Shown: in pieces, positions 19,003 through 27,653 of the stretch
Layout: each line of letters begins with the position of its first letter
Position numbering within the stretch: position 1 is the stretch's first letter
Assembly (NCBI RefSeq): GCF_018917865.1
Contig: NZ_JAHLPM010000025.1
Span: forward strand, 1-38,332
Source: Tissierella simiarum
GTDB lineage: Bacteria > Bacillota > Clostridia > Tissierellales > Tissierellaceae
Reading direction: 5' to 3'
Length of the DNA: 38,332 bases
Notes under the pieces: generated by a model
What the model saw: the letters and a program-made list of their open reading frames with translations, nothing else
The model's database searches: none
Told to the model about the DNA's origin: nothing
Program-made: the position numbers and the translations under genes

Positions 19003-19659
19003 TTAAATGATTAGCTTTTCCACTTTAATTACACCATAATAATCTTTCAAATATGATGAAAATTCTTCCATCCAGAAATCAAGCTCTTCATCTCCATCAA
19101 AGGCATAGATAACCGAAATTATATCCTTTTCTCCTGATTGTATCATAGCTCTCTTGCTATCACTAGTAGGATTTCCAAAAGCTCCTAATTCGTCATATAA
19201 AGTAGGAAGATGTTCAATATTTATATTATCCTTTCCTATACCATCATAATGTAATCTACTTTCTGCACGGCGAAGTTCTATATTTCCTTTAAGTTTTTTT
19301 GTATCATATGATCCAATGGAATATCCAGAGGTAATTGAAATAAGGTTATTTATATCTACAATATTATTGACATGATATAGCCCTTTTCCTTTAATTATAC
19401 GACGAAGCATGGCTTCAGCAGCATTACGGTATTGTTGGGGAGATTTGCCAAGAGCCTTATATGCCTGACGTGTTGAAATTATATGGGGATTTTTAGTTAT
19501 TTCCTCTATAGAGTATTTTTGAGATAATTTATCTATTACATCTTCGAATAATTTAGTGAATTCCTTACTACTTGGCTCAACAAATGCTCTGTAAGATAAA
19601 ACCCCTAATGCAGTTTTTGGAAAAATTGAATATATCTCATTTGAAATAGAAATTTTCAT
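19003..19659 (-). CDS. B3/B4-domain protein (PheT-like)
   Basis: 218 residues. The central part (about 60-190) carries the B3/B4 fold found in the beta subunit of Phe-tRNA synthetase and in stand-alone proteins: AEAMLRRIIKGKGLYHVNNI, then DINNLISITSGYSIGSYD, and LYDELGAFGNPTSDSKRAM. Stand-alone members are suspected tRNA- or amino-acid-editing proteins. It is transcribed divergently from the LysR gene at 19,813 with a shared operator, so it is the likely LysR target. Confidence 0.85.
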   Translation of the reverse strand: MKISISNEIYSIFPKTALGVLSYRAFVEPSSKEFTKLFEDVIDKLSQKYSIEEITKNPHIISTRQAYKALGKSPQQYRNAAEAMLRRIIKGKGLYHVNNIVDINNLISITSGYSIGSYDTKKLKGNIELRRAESRLHYDGIGKDNINIEHLPTLYDELGAFGNPTSDSKRAMIQSGEKDIISVIYAFDGDEELDFWMEEFSSYLKDYYGVIKVEKLII

Positions 19660-19778
19660 TTTATCACCAATCCCTTTCTAGCTCACTATTTTAATTTTGT
19701 AATGATTTCTTGTTATATTATCAATATTATTATATAATATTTGCTATATTAAGTATATGTATATTTATTTAAGTATAC

Positions 19779-19795
19779 TTTAAGTAATACTTAAA
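19779..19795. promoter_or_regulatory. LysR operator palindrome
   Basis: TTTAAGTAATACTTAAA is a near-perfect palindrome 18 bases before the LysR ATG and in front of the divergent B3/B4 gene. A related half-site, TTAAGTATA, occurs about 30 bases to the left. Confidence 0.6.
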
Positions 19796-19812
19796 TAAAG
19801 AAAGGAGATTTT

Positions 19813-20700
19813 ATGGATATCACTAAATGCAAAGTCTTTTTAAAATCAGTAGAACTTGGTAGCTTTTCTAAAGCTGCATCAGTATTAGGATACACCACAT
19901 CAGGAGTAAGTCAGTTAGTAAATGCCTTTGAAAAAGATATGGGATTTCCTTTGCTAACAAGAAGCAATAAAGGTGTAAAGCCTACAGATAATGCGTTAAA
20001 AATTATCCCTGTTTTAAGAGAAATATTACTCCAAGAAGAAAAACTTTATCAAATCAATTCAGAAATAAAAGGATTAACCGTTGGTAATATTACGATTGGA
20101 GCTTATTCAAGTATTGCTACCCATTGGTTGCCATCTGTCATAAAAGGTTTTCAAGAAATTTATCCTCAAATAGAAATACGACTCATGGAAGGTATACGTC
20201 AAGAGGTGGAAAGCTGGCTTTGTGATAGGAAAACGGATATTGCCTTTTTTACTTATATGGAACCAATGCCTTATGATTGGATACCTATTGCAGAAGATCC
20301 CATGCTCGCAATTTTGCCCAAAAATCACCCCCTTGCAAAGGAAACAGTATATCCCCTTCAAAACTGTCAACATGAGCGATTTATTATGCCAGCCCTTGGA
20401 CGAGATGATGATGTTGCAGAACTACTTAGCAAAAACAATTTGACTCCAAACATTTCCTTTTCAACCTTAGAAAATTTTGCTGCATTAGCAATGATTGAAC
20501 AAGGAATGGGAATGAGTATTATGAATGAGTTGATTACAAAAAGATGGCAATGTGATGTAGTAAAGCTTCCACTTGATCCTCCCCAGAAAATTACATTTGG
20601 AATCGCTGTTCCATCATTAAAGACGTCACCACCTGCTGTCAAAAAATTTGTTAAATATTCTACCAATGTCTTAATTCGTGAAAAAAATAAATATAAATAA
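19813..20700 (+). CDS. LysR-family transcriptional regulator
   Basis: 295 residues. Winged HTH at about 1-60 (LGSFSKAASVLGYTTSGVSQ, LVNAFEKDMGFPLLTRS). The substrate-binding domain spans about 88-290, with the usual GNITIGAYSSIATHWLP start and a MIEQGMGMSIMNELI segment. AAGGAG precedes the ATG. It should regulate itself and the divergent B3/B4 gene in response to an unknown small molecule. A decayed duplicate of the whole divergent unit lies at 17,082-17,545. Confidence 0.93.
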   Translation: MDITKCKVFLKSVELGSFSKAASVLGYTTSGVSQLVNAFEKDMGFPLLTRSNKGVKPTDNALKIIPVLREILLQEEKLYQINSEIKGLTVGNITIGAYSSIATHWLPSVIKGFQEIYPQIEIRLMEGIRQEVESWLCDRKTDIAFFTYMEPMPYDWIPIAEDPMLAILPKNHPLAKETVYPLQNCQHERFIMPALGRDDDVAELLSKNNLTPNISFSTLENFAALAMIEQGMGMSIMNELITKRWQCDVVKLPLDPPQKITFGIAVPSLKTSPPAVKKFVKYSTNVLIREKNKYK

Positions 20701-20944
20701 GATATCCTCAAAGCTGGGTTAAATTTATAATAACAAATTTATTTGATTATTTATTTATCTCTATTTGAAAAATATATATCTATAGAAAATTTAAATCTAA
20801 ATATAAATTTTCTTTCATATTTTTCTACTTAACTTTTATTTCTACACACATTACAGTAGGTATGGTTTAATTGTAAATAAAGAAGTTTTTATAAATTTAA
20901 TCTTCTATAATTTTTCATTTCTATCTTGCCATCATATTATTATA

Positions 20945-21106
20945 CTATGTCATCTATATTTTCGCCTATTTTCATGGGTCAAAAAACAGTGTTTTTTCAC
21001 TGATTTTTGACCCAGTTTTTATCCTTCAACCACTATATATTGTGGTCAAACCCTATTTTTTCTCTTCTGAACCACAGTACGTCATCAGAATTATACTCTC
21101 AACGTG
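20945..21106 (+). repeat. Dispersed hairpin repeat, copy D (cut in the loop)
   Basis: The left boundary ACTATGTCATCTATATT is intact, followed by a clean hairpin GGTCAAAAA-CAGTG / CACTG-TTTTTGACC and by CCACTATATATTGTGG. The long hairpin stops inside its loop at AACGTG, where a LysR gene fragment begins. Confidence 0.75.
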
Positions 21107-21359
21107 GGACGATTATGCAATCATGTCAATGGTGGAAAGTGGATTGGGTATTAGCATTTTGCCAGAGCTGATATTACAGCGCATACCATATAAGATTATT
21201 TCAAAGGGACTTGAAGTCCCCGCTTATCGGAAAATCGGCATTGCTATGAAAGACAGAAAAACTGCTTCTCTGGTAGTTAAACAGCTTTTAAACTATCTAA
21301 AATACAGAAGCTGCACATATGATATTGCATCTGTGATTATCATAGAGATTTGTTTTTAA
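21107..21359 (+). pseudogene. C-terminal fragment of another LysR regulator
   Basis: WDDYAIMSMVESGLGISILP begins abruptly at the cut hairpin repeat and runs through the last third of a LysR substrate-binding domain (LILQRIPYKIISKGLEVPAY, GIAMKDRKTASLVVKQLL). Start, HTH and most of the sensor domain are absent. It is not a copy of the LysR at 19,813. Confidence 0.8.
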
Positions 21360-21464
21360 ACGTTAGTAATAAAAGTCAGTAGCTATTATGGCTACTGATT
21401 CAGAGTGTCAATAAACCCTCTTTAGGAGAAGCTGAAGGGTTTGAGAAACAAAGAGTTTCCCAAG

Positions 21465-21514
21465 TGAAATCCGCAGGTTGGGATTTGTCCAACCGAGAGA
21501 AATAGCGGATTTCA
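21465..21514. other. Nested inverted repeats, possible structured RNA or transfer site
   Basis: Outer 10-bp arms TGAAATCCGC / GCGGATTTCA enclose an inner GGTTGG / CCAACC stem, and the short palindrome GGCTTTTTAAAGCC follows at once. Upstream, TCAGTAGC / GCTACTGA and CTCTTT / AAAGAG arms also pair. The segment 21,360-21,635 has no gene. It did not match a riboswitch class I know. Confidence 0.5.
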
Positions 21515-21575
21515 AGGCTTTTTAAAGCCGCTGGAACCTGCTATTCATTCCAACAGTATAACTTCAGAAAAGCTG

Positions 21576-21599
21576 TCCCATTTGCTGTTGCAAGTGGGA
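21576..21599 (+). terminator. Weak terminator-like hairpin
   Basis: TCCCATTTGC and GCAAGTGGGA pair (one mismatch) around TGTT, followed by TTTGCTTTATTT. Confidence 0.35.
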
Positions 21600-21635
21600 T
21601 TTGCTTTATTTCCATACTAAAATGATGTATAATAA

Positions 21636-22400
21636 TATCTATTCGTAGGTCTTTGTAATAGAAAGCAGATTGACATAACAGAATGCAATTATGAACATAG
21701 TCAGGACCTATATGTTGATAAAGGGGGAGTTACTATCTCATTCATTTATTTTCCGGGGTGCAAGTACACTGCACATTCACCCATAAATAGTGATAAAATT
21801 CGAAACTATCTCAAAAAACGATTTGACATGCACATTACAGGATGTTGCAGTACAAATATGAGCGGAGTATCGCATGAAGATATAGCAGTATATGTATGCC
21901 CTACATGCGGGGCTTTTCTACAAGAACATTCCCCTCAAATAAAGTCAATCAGTGTGTGGGAGATTTTAGATGAAGACAGTGATTTTCCATGGCCTGATTA
22001 CCATGGCGAAGTGATTACTGTACAGGACTGTTGGAGGGCCTATGATAATCGTACACTACAAAATACTATTCGCAGTATCTTAAGTCGCATGAATATTATA
22101 ACCGAAGAAATTGAAGCATCATATGACAAGGCTGATTATTGTGGAATATCTCTTTTAAAGCCATCTTCTCCCCGTTATGAGCGTTTTGCCCCAGTGCGAT
22201 TTATTGAGAATGCAGGGAATAAATTTGTTTCTCGCACTGAAGAAGAACAGAGAATTTTGATGCAAAAACACTGCGCTCAATTTAAGACTGATAAAGTTGT
22301 ATGCTATTGCACAGGCTGCTTGGAGGGATTATCAATCGGAGGAGCGAACGGCATTCATCTGATAGATTTAGTAATGAATTCCGTACAGGAGATAAAATGA
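21636..22400 (+). pseudogene. CCG-domain cysteine-rich (HdrB-like) protein, 5' end lost
   Basis: The frame is open from 21636, but no ATG, GTG or TTG precedes 21828, which lies inside the conserved region. The text YFPGCKYTAHSP, then TGCCSTNMSG, then VCPTCGAF fits the C-x(n)-CC-x(n)-CxxC signature of CCG domains that bind a non-cubane Fe-S cluster or zinc. A second cysteine cluster, VVCYCTGCLEGLS, lies near the end. Relatives are electron-transfer or disulfide-reductase subunits. Translation from 21828 would drop the first cysteine, so it is probably inactive. Confidence 0.55.
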
Positions 22401-22577
22401 GTACAGAAATACCTGCAAGATGAAAAAATAGACAGTGTTGTTCATGCTATCAAAAAAATCTCTTTAAAGTGAATTTTCTCTTGTGTCGGAACAGTCTGAG
22501 CAAAACACAGAGGACATTTGCGGTAACTCAGAAAATGCCTTTCATTGTCATGGCATATACGGATGGAGGAGTTAAAA

Positions 22578-23372
22578 ATGAATGAGAATCAAAATAACAT
22601 TATCAAAACAAGAGTATCCGAGTTCATCGAAATGAGCCTACACAATGCGCTTGCCGCCCACGATGGAATGAAAATGTATGACGTGCCTCTTATGGGCATT
22701 GCTTCTGCAGACGATCCTTTCTTTCAGAAATTTCGTGAGCCCGGTATTGTCGGACCGGGTTTTATTCTTCCGCAGGAATGGCTGCCGGGTGCGAAATCGG
22801 TGATTTCATATTTTCTTCCGTTCACAAAGGAAGTGCGCGATACGAACCGGGTACCGGGTCTTCCTTCTGAAGAATGGGTATCCGCCAGAATCGATGGTGA
22901 AGCTTTTAATAATGAGGTTCGATCTTTTCTGGTTGAAATGTTGAAGCAAATGAGTGCCGATGCCGTTGCACCTTGTCTTGATCCCCGGTTTAAAGTTGTA
23001 AACCGGATTTCAAATTGGTCCGAACGACATGTTGCATATGCAGCTGGTCTTGGAACATTTGGACTTCACCGGGCGCTCATCACAGAAAAAGGAACAGCTG
23101 GACGCTTAGGCAGCGTGGTCACCACACTGGAGCTTACACCTACAAAGCGGAATTACAAAAGTTACGATGAGTATTGCATATATCTCACACTGGGAAAATG
23201 TGGGGCCTGCATGCGCAGATGTCCACCTCTTGCTATTACCGACAAAGGCAAGGACAATCAAATTTGTGAAGAATATATCGATAGAGAAATTCTGTCAAGA
23301 TTTGCCCCTCGGTATGGCTGTGCCAAATGTAGTATCAGTGTACCCTGTGAATCTAAGAATCCGGCGGTATAA
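22578..23372 (+). CDS. QueG-like [4Fe-4S] protein
   Basis: 264 residues starting MNENQNNIIKTRVSEF; GGAGG precedes this ATG. The N-terminal half resembles the DUF1730/epoxyqueuosine-reductase region (GPGFILPQEWLPGAKSVISY, VNRISNWSERHVAYAAGLGT). A ferredoxin-like cluster follows: CGACMRRCP near residues 211-219, then YGCAKCSISVPC. It is shorter than true QueG and lacks its HEAT-repeat C-terminus, so it belongs to the broader epoxyqueuosine reductase-like group of anaerobes. The gene is richer in G+C than its surroundings. Confidence 0.8.
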   Translation: MNENQNNIIKTRVSEFIEMSLHNALAAHDGMKMYDVPLMGIASADDPFFQKFREPGIVGPGFILPQEWLPGAKSVISYFLPFTKEVRDTNRVPGLPSEEWVSARIDGEAFNNEVRSFLVEMLKQMSADAVAPCLDPRFKVVNRISNWSERHVAYAAGLGTFGLHRALITEKGTAGRLGSVVTTLELTPTKRNYKSYDEYCIYLTLGKCGACMRRCPPLAITDKGKDNQICEEYIDREILSRFAPRYGCAKCSISVPCESKNPAV

Positions 23373-23397
23373 TAACCTCATGTATTCAACATATAGA

Positions 23398-23487
23398 AGG
23401 GAAATCCTATCAAGATGGGCTCCGCGGTATGGCTGCGCCAAATGCAATATCAGTGTTCCCTGTGAATGTAGAAATCCGTTAGCATAA
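23398..23487 (+). pseudogene. Duplicated 3' tail of a QueG-like gene
   Basis: REILSRWAPRYGCAKCNISV followed by PCECRNPLA-stop repeats the last 29 residues of the preceding gene with several substitutions. It has no start of its own. It is either a diverged tandem duplication or the remaining end of a second paralogue after deletion. Confidence 0.75.
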
Positions 23488-23490
23488 TGT

Positions 23491-23531
23491 AACCTCCATT
23501 ATCGTTCTTGTTTTAACGAACAATGGAGGTT
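23491..23531. terminator. Terminator after the QueG-like gene
   Basis: AACCTCCATT pairs with AATGGAGGTT, with an inner GTTC/GAAC stem. It lies between two convergent genes. Confidence 0.65.
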
Positions 23532-23566
23532 TACACATATTTTAGATACTTACGCTTTATACGATT

Positions 23567-23965
23567 TTACTCGGCCAATACTCTTGCAGCTTCCTTAGTG
23601 TCAAGATACTCGGTCCACTCCATAATTTTCCCATTCTTAAGCCGTAGTATCTGACAATATGCATTGTCGTAAGTTCCCCCCGCTTTCGTGGGCGCGGTTC
23701 CCCTGGACTGCATAACCGCATAGTCACCTTCAGCTATAATATTGTCTTGTATGACTTGTTGGGTTCCCGCAAGTTTTGAACCAAGGGGCATAAAAACTTT
23801 GCTGAAGCATTCGTTCTTGCCGGTAAATGTCCCCGATATCTGTGTCCTACCCATGACGGTAAATTTCATATTGTCGTCAAAAGCGTCAAGGAAGAATTGA
23901 ACGTTCCCCGCAGACAAATCCGAAAATGCTTTGGCGATGATTCCTTTGTTTTCAAGTGTACTCAT
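23567..23965 (-). CDS. SnoaL-like / NTF2-family protein
   Basis: 132 residues with the cone-shaped NTF2-like pattern: an N-terminal helix (IIAKAFSDLSAGNVQFFLDA), FDDNMKFTVMG, then strands ending QILRLKNGKIMEWTEYLDT. Members are small-molecule isomerases, hydrolases or binding proteins; the active-site residues are too variable to predict a reaction. GGAGG lies at good spacing. No operon partner. Confidence 0.85.
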   Translation of the reverse strand: MSTLENKGIIAKAFSDLSAGNVQFFLDAFDDNMKFTVMGRTQISGTFTGKNECFSKVFMPLGSKLAGTQQVIQDNIIAEGDYAVMQSRGTAPTKAGGTYDNAYCQILRLKNGKIMEWTEYLDTKEAARVLAE

Positions 23966-24020
23966 AATGATGCCTCCTATATTTTACGTTATGTTATTTG
24001 ACTAATCATTCTTCCACAGT

Positions 24021-24289
24021 TCATTTATTCTCGATTGAGTCGATGAACATGTTCATTAAACGAATAAGCTCATGGGCATTCTCTTCTCCCATATTGCCGA
24101 TGATTTTGTTTTGTACTTCGTCAAACCGACTTTTCAATATTTTAATCTGGCCTATCCCTTTCGAGGTTATTTTAACAAACGATTTTCTTCGGTCCTGACT
24201 CGATATTTCTGCATCTATATACTCCTTTTTTTATGAAAGCTGTCATTATATTTGTAATTTTGGGGCAGGACAAATTCAAAGTCTTACAT
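24021..24289 (-). pseudogene. MarR-family regulator fragment
   Basis: KITNIMTAFIKK, then after a frameshift at an A-run EYIDAEISSQDRRKSFVKIT and the dimerisation helix to IENK-stop. These are the recognition helix, wing and C-terminal helix of a MarR protein. The N-terminal half is gone, replaced by the end of the DUF6329-like gene. Confidence 0.7.
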
Positions 24290-24763
24290 CTATATTCCTC
24301 CAATCACAGGGCCGCCGTATCCGAGGTCGGGAGAATTGTTTTTCAGATCCTGCTCTGGCTTAATGAAGTAGTTGTCGTTGTTCCAGAAGCTGACGTAGAT
24401 TTCGCCGTAGCCGTCACTGTTCTGTCCAGTCGTAGATTCGAGAATCCCAGCGGTTTCCCTCTCCTGAAAGTGACTCCTTAAGCCCGGCGGTCATGACTCC
24501 CCACAGCTCACCATAGACAATTTCAACTGAAGGGTACAGGCTATACACCTTTTTATTAAGAGACTCGTCGTGGATATACTCGGCAAGTCCTCGGTCGTTT
24601 TCAAAGAAACGGTTCTCCTTTGCGATAGCGGCAAGGATAGCATCCTCATAAGCCATAGCCTCCGCAGGGGTGATATCCACCGGGTAGTCTTCACCCCATA
24701 ATCACCTTGAGGGTAAGTGATGATCTTCAGAGGGAAAAAGATATGTATCGTTTCGTTTACCAT
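24290..24763 (-). pseudogene. DUF6329-like integrative-element cargo gene, two frameshifts
   Basis: It starts MVNETIHIFFPLKIIT with GGAGG upstream. The body continues in a second frame (DITPAEAMAYEDAILAAIAK, LYPSVEIVYGELWGVM) and the end in a third (DGYGEIYVSFWNNDNYFIKP to GGPVIGGI-stop). This layout recalls the DUF6329 proteins carried by clostridial conjugative elements. Its G+C is clearly higher than its flanks, which suggests transfer. Confidence 0.6.
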
Positions 24764-24819
24764 TATGATTTCCTCCATTCTTTATTGAAGTGATAGATTT
24801 TGAGCTCTAAAAAAGGCAT

Positions 24820-24857
24820 AAAAAAAGCAGGGTATCTTCTTTAGAAAATACGCCTGC
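24820..24857 (-). terminator. Terminator of the AAA ATPase gene
   Basis: GCAGG and CCTGC close an imperfect hairpin (with inner GTAT/ATAC pairing) followed by seven T on the minus strand, 160 bases after the stop at 25015. Confidence 0.65.
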
Positions 24858-25014
24858 TCATCCATTTTCAGAGAATAGTTATTTGTGTTCTTGATGAGAT
24901 TAACTTGTTATCCTCCTTCATTGCTATGCATTATATAAAAATATGAGATATCTATTATAATTAACTTTTATAAATTTTGATAAAAACAAAATAAGGACAA
25001 GACGAAAATAAATT

Positions 25015-25548
25015 TTATAACATGCTTATAATTTTGTATGCTCGCTCAATTACACTTCCGGGTGGAATTTTTATACACGTATATCCAAAGGACTTATACG
25101 TTTTTTCATGAATATGTTCAAAATATAAAGCTTCCTCAAAGCTAATCTTTCTTGCCTCTGAGGGCTGGCAAAAACCCAAATTCTCAATAAAGAATACCGT
25201 CTTCTGATAGATTTGTTCATTCTCAATTCTATTTATTTCTTCCATAATATCTTTAGATGGTTGATATCCAAGATATTTACTTAGAGCATATGTACAAAAA
25301 ACTGAGCGGTCATAAATTTGAACTTCAGATGGAAGAGCTGAAAGCTGTACTTGTCTTTGTTTTTGCAATTCCACAATTTTATTAATAAAGGACGCATCCT
25401 TCCATGGTTCAGCTTTACCTTGCACTTGCTCTAAAGCAATTATATCAGTTGCGGCTTCTTCCACTACCAAATAACCCATTGTTTCTAATAATCTAATAAT
25501 TGAAGTTTTTCCACTTCCTGGTGTGCCTGTTAAAATATATCGCCTCAT
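25015..25548 (-). CDS. AAA-family (AAA_28-like) ATPase/kinase
   Basis: 177 residues. P-loop GTPGSGKT at 8-15, then LLETMGYLVVEEAATDIIAL and a Walker B-like strand ending IYDRSVFCTYALSKY. The shape is that of a small P-loop nucleotide or NTP-dependent kinase (AAA_28 group), acting in the cytoplasm on an unknown substrate. AGGAGG precedes the ATG. It is intact although the genes on both sides are debris. Confidence 0.85.
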   Translation of the reverse strand: MRRYILTGTPGSGKTSIIRLLETMGYLVVEEAATDIIALEQVQGKAEPWKDASFINKIVELQKQRQVQLSALPSEVQIYDRSVFCTYALSKYLGYQPSKDIMEEINRIENEQIYQKTVFFIENLGFCQPSEARKISFEEALYFEHIHEKTYKSFGYTCIKIPPGSVIERAYKIISML

Positions 25549-25768
25549 AAAACACCTCCTAAGAAAATTTAATAATTAATCTGACTTTCAACTAAAAAGT
25601 TGTAAAACACTTGGTATTAATGGAAAATGGGATTTTATTCTATGATTGCTTGATAATTTATGAAATGATTTCGCATGGTTTTATGATATATAGAATGGTT
25701 TTTCACATAGAAAGTATTATACCAAGTATTATTTTGCAAGTCAAACCATGTTTATGAAGCTCAGTTTA

Positions 25769-25900
25769 TCACCGCTCATATTGAAGCATTCCATAACCTT
25801 GTATGGGCTGTCCGTCCTTGATCTGTGCACGGTCAAAAGCATCTTTTATCTCATCACGGCTTGCGGGAAGTTTCAGGCAGGCGCCGGAGTAGTTGGACAT
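25769..25900 (-). pseudogene. ArdA-like antirestriction fragment
   Basis: A G+C-richer island reads MSNYSGACLKLPASRDEIKD, then AFDRAQIKDGQPI, and stops at 25769. The opening fits the N-terminal region of ArdA-like proteins from clostridial integrative elements. The rest is missing. The next 286 bases (25,901-26,186) show no gene. Confidence 0.4.
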
Positions 25901-26186
25901 ATCATGTAAATCAGCTCTCATCAGCGTTATGATTAATATTTTTTATTTTTCTGACATTTTATCATCTACTTTCTCAAATAAAAAAAGTGCCCTTCAGTTT
26001 CGATTGAAACTAAAAGACGCTTGTGTGCTATTCACTTTACTGGAGCTAATCCATTTCCGCTCCGTAATGGTTGATGGTCCTATAGAGTTTCGAAAAGTCA
26101 GAGAAAAATCCAAGGGATTACAAAATGGGGCGTAAAATCCATTTAGCTTCTTCCATATCGTTGCCCCTGTAGTAAACTTATTGACC

Positions 26187-26738
26187 CTATATTGATTTTA
26201 AGTAATATAATAAACCCGATTTCGTCAGAGGTTCTGTGTGGCTCAAAATACAGAATTTACAATCTATTTTCTCGATTAAATTTATCAATGCCCATAATTT
26301 TTCTTTGTCCATAAATCCATCATTAAAGAAATCTTCACTGGTTGCATCTCCGAGAAACAGTATTTTTTCTTCTGGGATATAGATCAGCACAGTATCATCA
26401 GAGTGAGGAGATTCCGTATGAAATATTTTTGCTGTCATTCTGCCAAGATTAAGAGCAAGGCTCTCCTGAAATTGAATATCCGCCTGAACGATAACTACTT
26501 TTTTATTATTTTCATATTCCTTTCCGAAACATTTATCGTCATTCTTTAAAAAGTCCAAGTATGCTTTGTCAAAAAGCTTTGTCTTTTCTTTACCCAAAAA
26601 TTCGTTGGTTTTATTATGTGCGATTGATGATCCGCTTATGTGATGCATTCCAAATGTATGATCCCAATGCCAATGAGTTATCACCGTAAAGTCGGGCTTT
26701 TTAAGTTTTTGAGCTTCCAAGGCCTTTTCTACAATCAA
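26187..26738 (-). CDS. Metallo-beta-lactamase-fold hydrolase, short N-terminus
   Basis: 183 residues with the metal-binding motif HWHWDH near residue 22. A second metal ligand lies in HTESPHSDDTVL, with FLGDAT (Asp bridging) and SHTEPL further on. Typical MBL proteins have 40-60 residues before the motif, so the first beta strands are missing. The apparent start is TTG with GGAGGG just upstream, 22 bases after the GNAT gene, so it may be translated as part of that operon. Activity is doubtful. Confidence 0.7.
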   Translation of the reverse strand: MIVEKALEAQKLKKPDFTVITHWHWDHTFGMHHISGSSIAHNKTNEFLGKEKTKLFDKAYLDFLKNDDKCFGKEYENNKKVVIVQADIQFQESLALNLGRMTAKIFHTESPHSDDTVLIYIPEEKILFLGDATSEDFFNDGFMDKEKLWALINLIEKIDCKFCILSHTEPLTKSGLLYYLKSI

Positions 26739-26759
26739 TATATCCCTCCAGCCATTATT

Positions 26760-27653
26760 CTAAATGGCAAGGTATTCATAAGCAATTACTCCTTCAATCT
26801 GAACAAAGCCTTCCCTTAAATAAATCTCCTTTGCCCTTTCATTATCTGCATTAACGCAAAGCATTACCTTTTTGTATTTCTTTTTTTGTGCAAAGTCAAG
26901 CGCAGCCCTTAGTAACTGCCTTCCCATACCTTTTCCTTGATATGCAGGCAGAATGGCTAAAGGACCAATATTCATAGCAGGCTCACCTTCATAATCATCA
27001 TTCACTCCTCTAATAATCCCCACAGGATTATTATTATGCATTAGAAACAGTAAGCCTCCCTCCAGATATTCTGAGCTGCATACCTGTTTGCGTACCATTT
27101 CCGGAGTAATAGGAGTAGAATTCCCCCTTAGGTTTGAAAAAGCTGTATTCCTGATGTAGCACCAATCATCTTCATCTCTATCAAATTGAAATTCTCTGAT
27201 GGAGTAGCCATCCGGTAAATTTATAACCTGCGGTCCCGTAATTTCTTTGACTAAGAGATATACATATCTATCAACTGCAAAATGAAGGCTTTTTATATTA
27301 TCTGAAAGCTCGCTGTTTGTAAGTGGGACAAACAAAAATACCTTGTCAATTTCCTTTATATGTTTAATCGCTTGCGATAACAGGATAGAATAAATATTCA
27401 GATCCTTATCTTCAGAATAAAAAATGCGAAAACGTCCGCACCTTCCTCTTCTATGATAATCATCCACTATAAGGGAGGCTGCCGCTATTATGTTACCGTC
27501 TTTTTTCACGATAAATGTAGGATTTTCCTCATCAGGAGCAAAATTCTCCAGATCCTCATCATATAAAAATGAATCGTCCACCTTATTTCTATGTTTCAAA
27601 CAAAATGCTATAAAATCCTCTTTATCCTTACATAGTAATTTTTCTGCCTGCAT
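26760..27653 (-). CDS. Two-domain GNAT N-acetyltransferase
   Basis: 297 residues: an N-terminal GNAT-like half (about 1-130, degenerate) and a full C-terminal GNAT domain (about 145-297) with the acetyl-CoA loop YQGKGMGRQLL and the terminal CVNADNERAKEIYLREGFVQ block. Tandem GNATs of this kind resemble mycothiol-synthase-type enzymes and many uncharacterised acetyltransferases. AGGAG precedes the ATG. The MBL gene follows directly. Confidence 0.88.
   Translation of the reverse strand: MQAEKLLCKDKEDFIAFCLKHRNKVDDSFLYDEDLENFAPDEENPTFIVKKDGNIIAAASLIVDDYHRRGRCGRFRIFYSEDKDLNIYSILLSQAIKHIKEIDKVFLFVPLTNSELSDNIKSLHFAVDRYVYLLVKEITGPQVINLPDGYSIREFQFDRDEDDWCYIRNTAFSNLRGNSTPITPEMVRKQVCSSEYLEGGLLFLMHNNNPVGIIRGVNDDYEGEPAMNIGPLAILPAYQGKGMGRQLLRAALDFAQKKKYKKVMLCVNADNERAKEIYLREGFVQIEGVIAYEYLAI

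Noticed and set aside
21465-21514. Guanidine-I (ykkC) riboswitch, suggested by the ACCGAGAG text
   Set aside because: The conserved CTAGGGTTCC block and the 3' GGGATAAAAGCC block are absent.
25985-26010. CRISPR-like repeat (AGTTTCGATTGAAACT)
   Set aside because: It occurs once, with no spacing or further copies.
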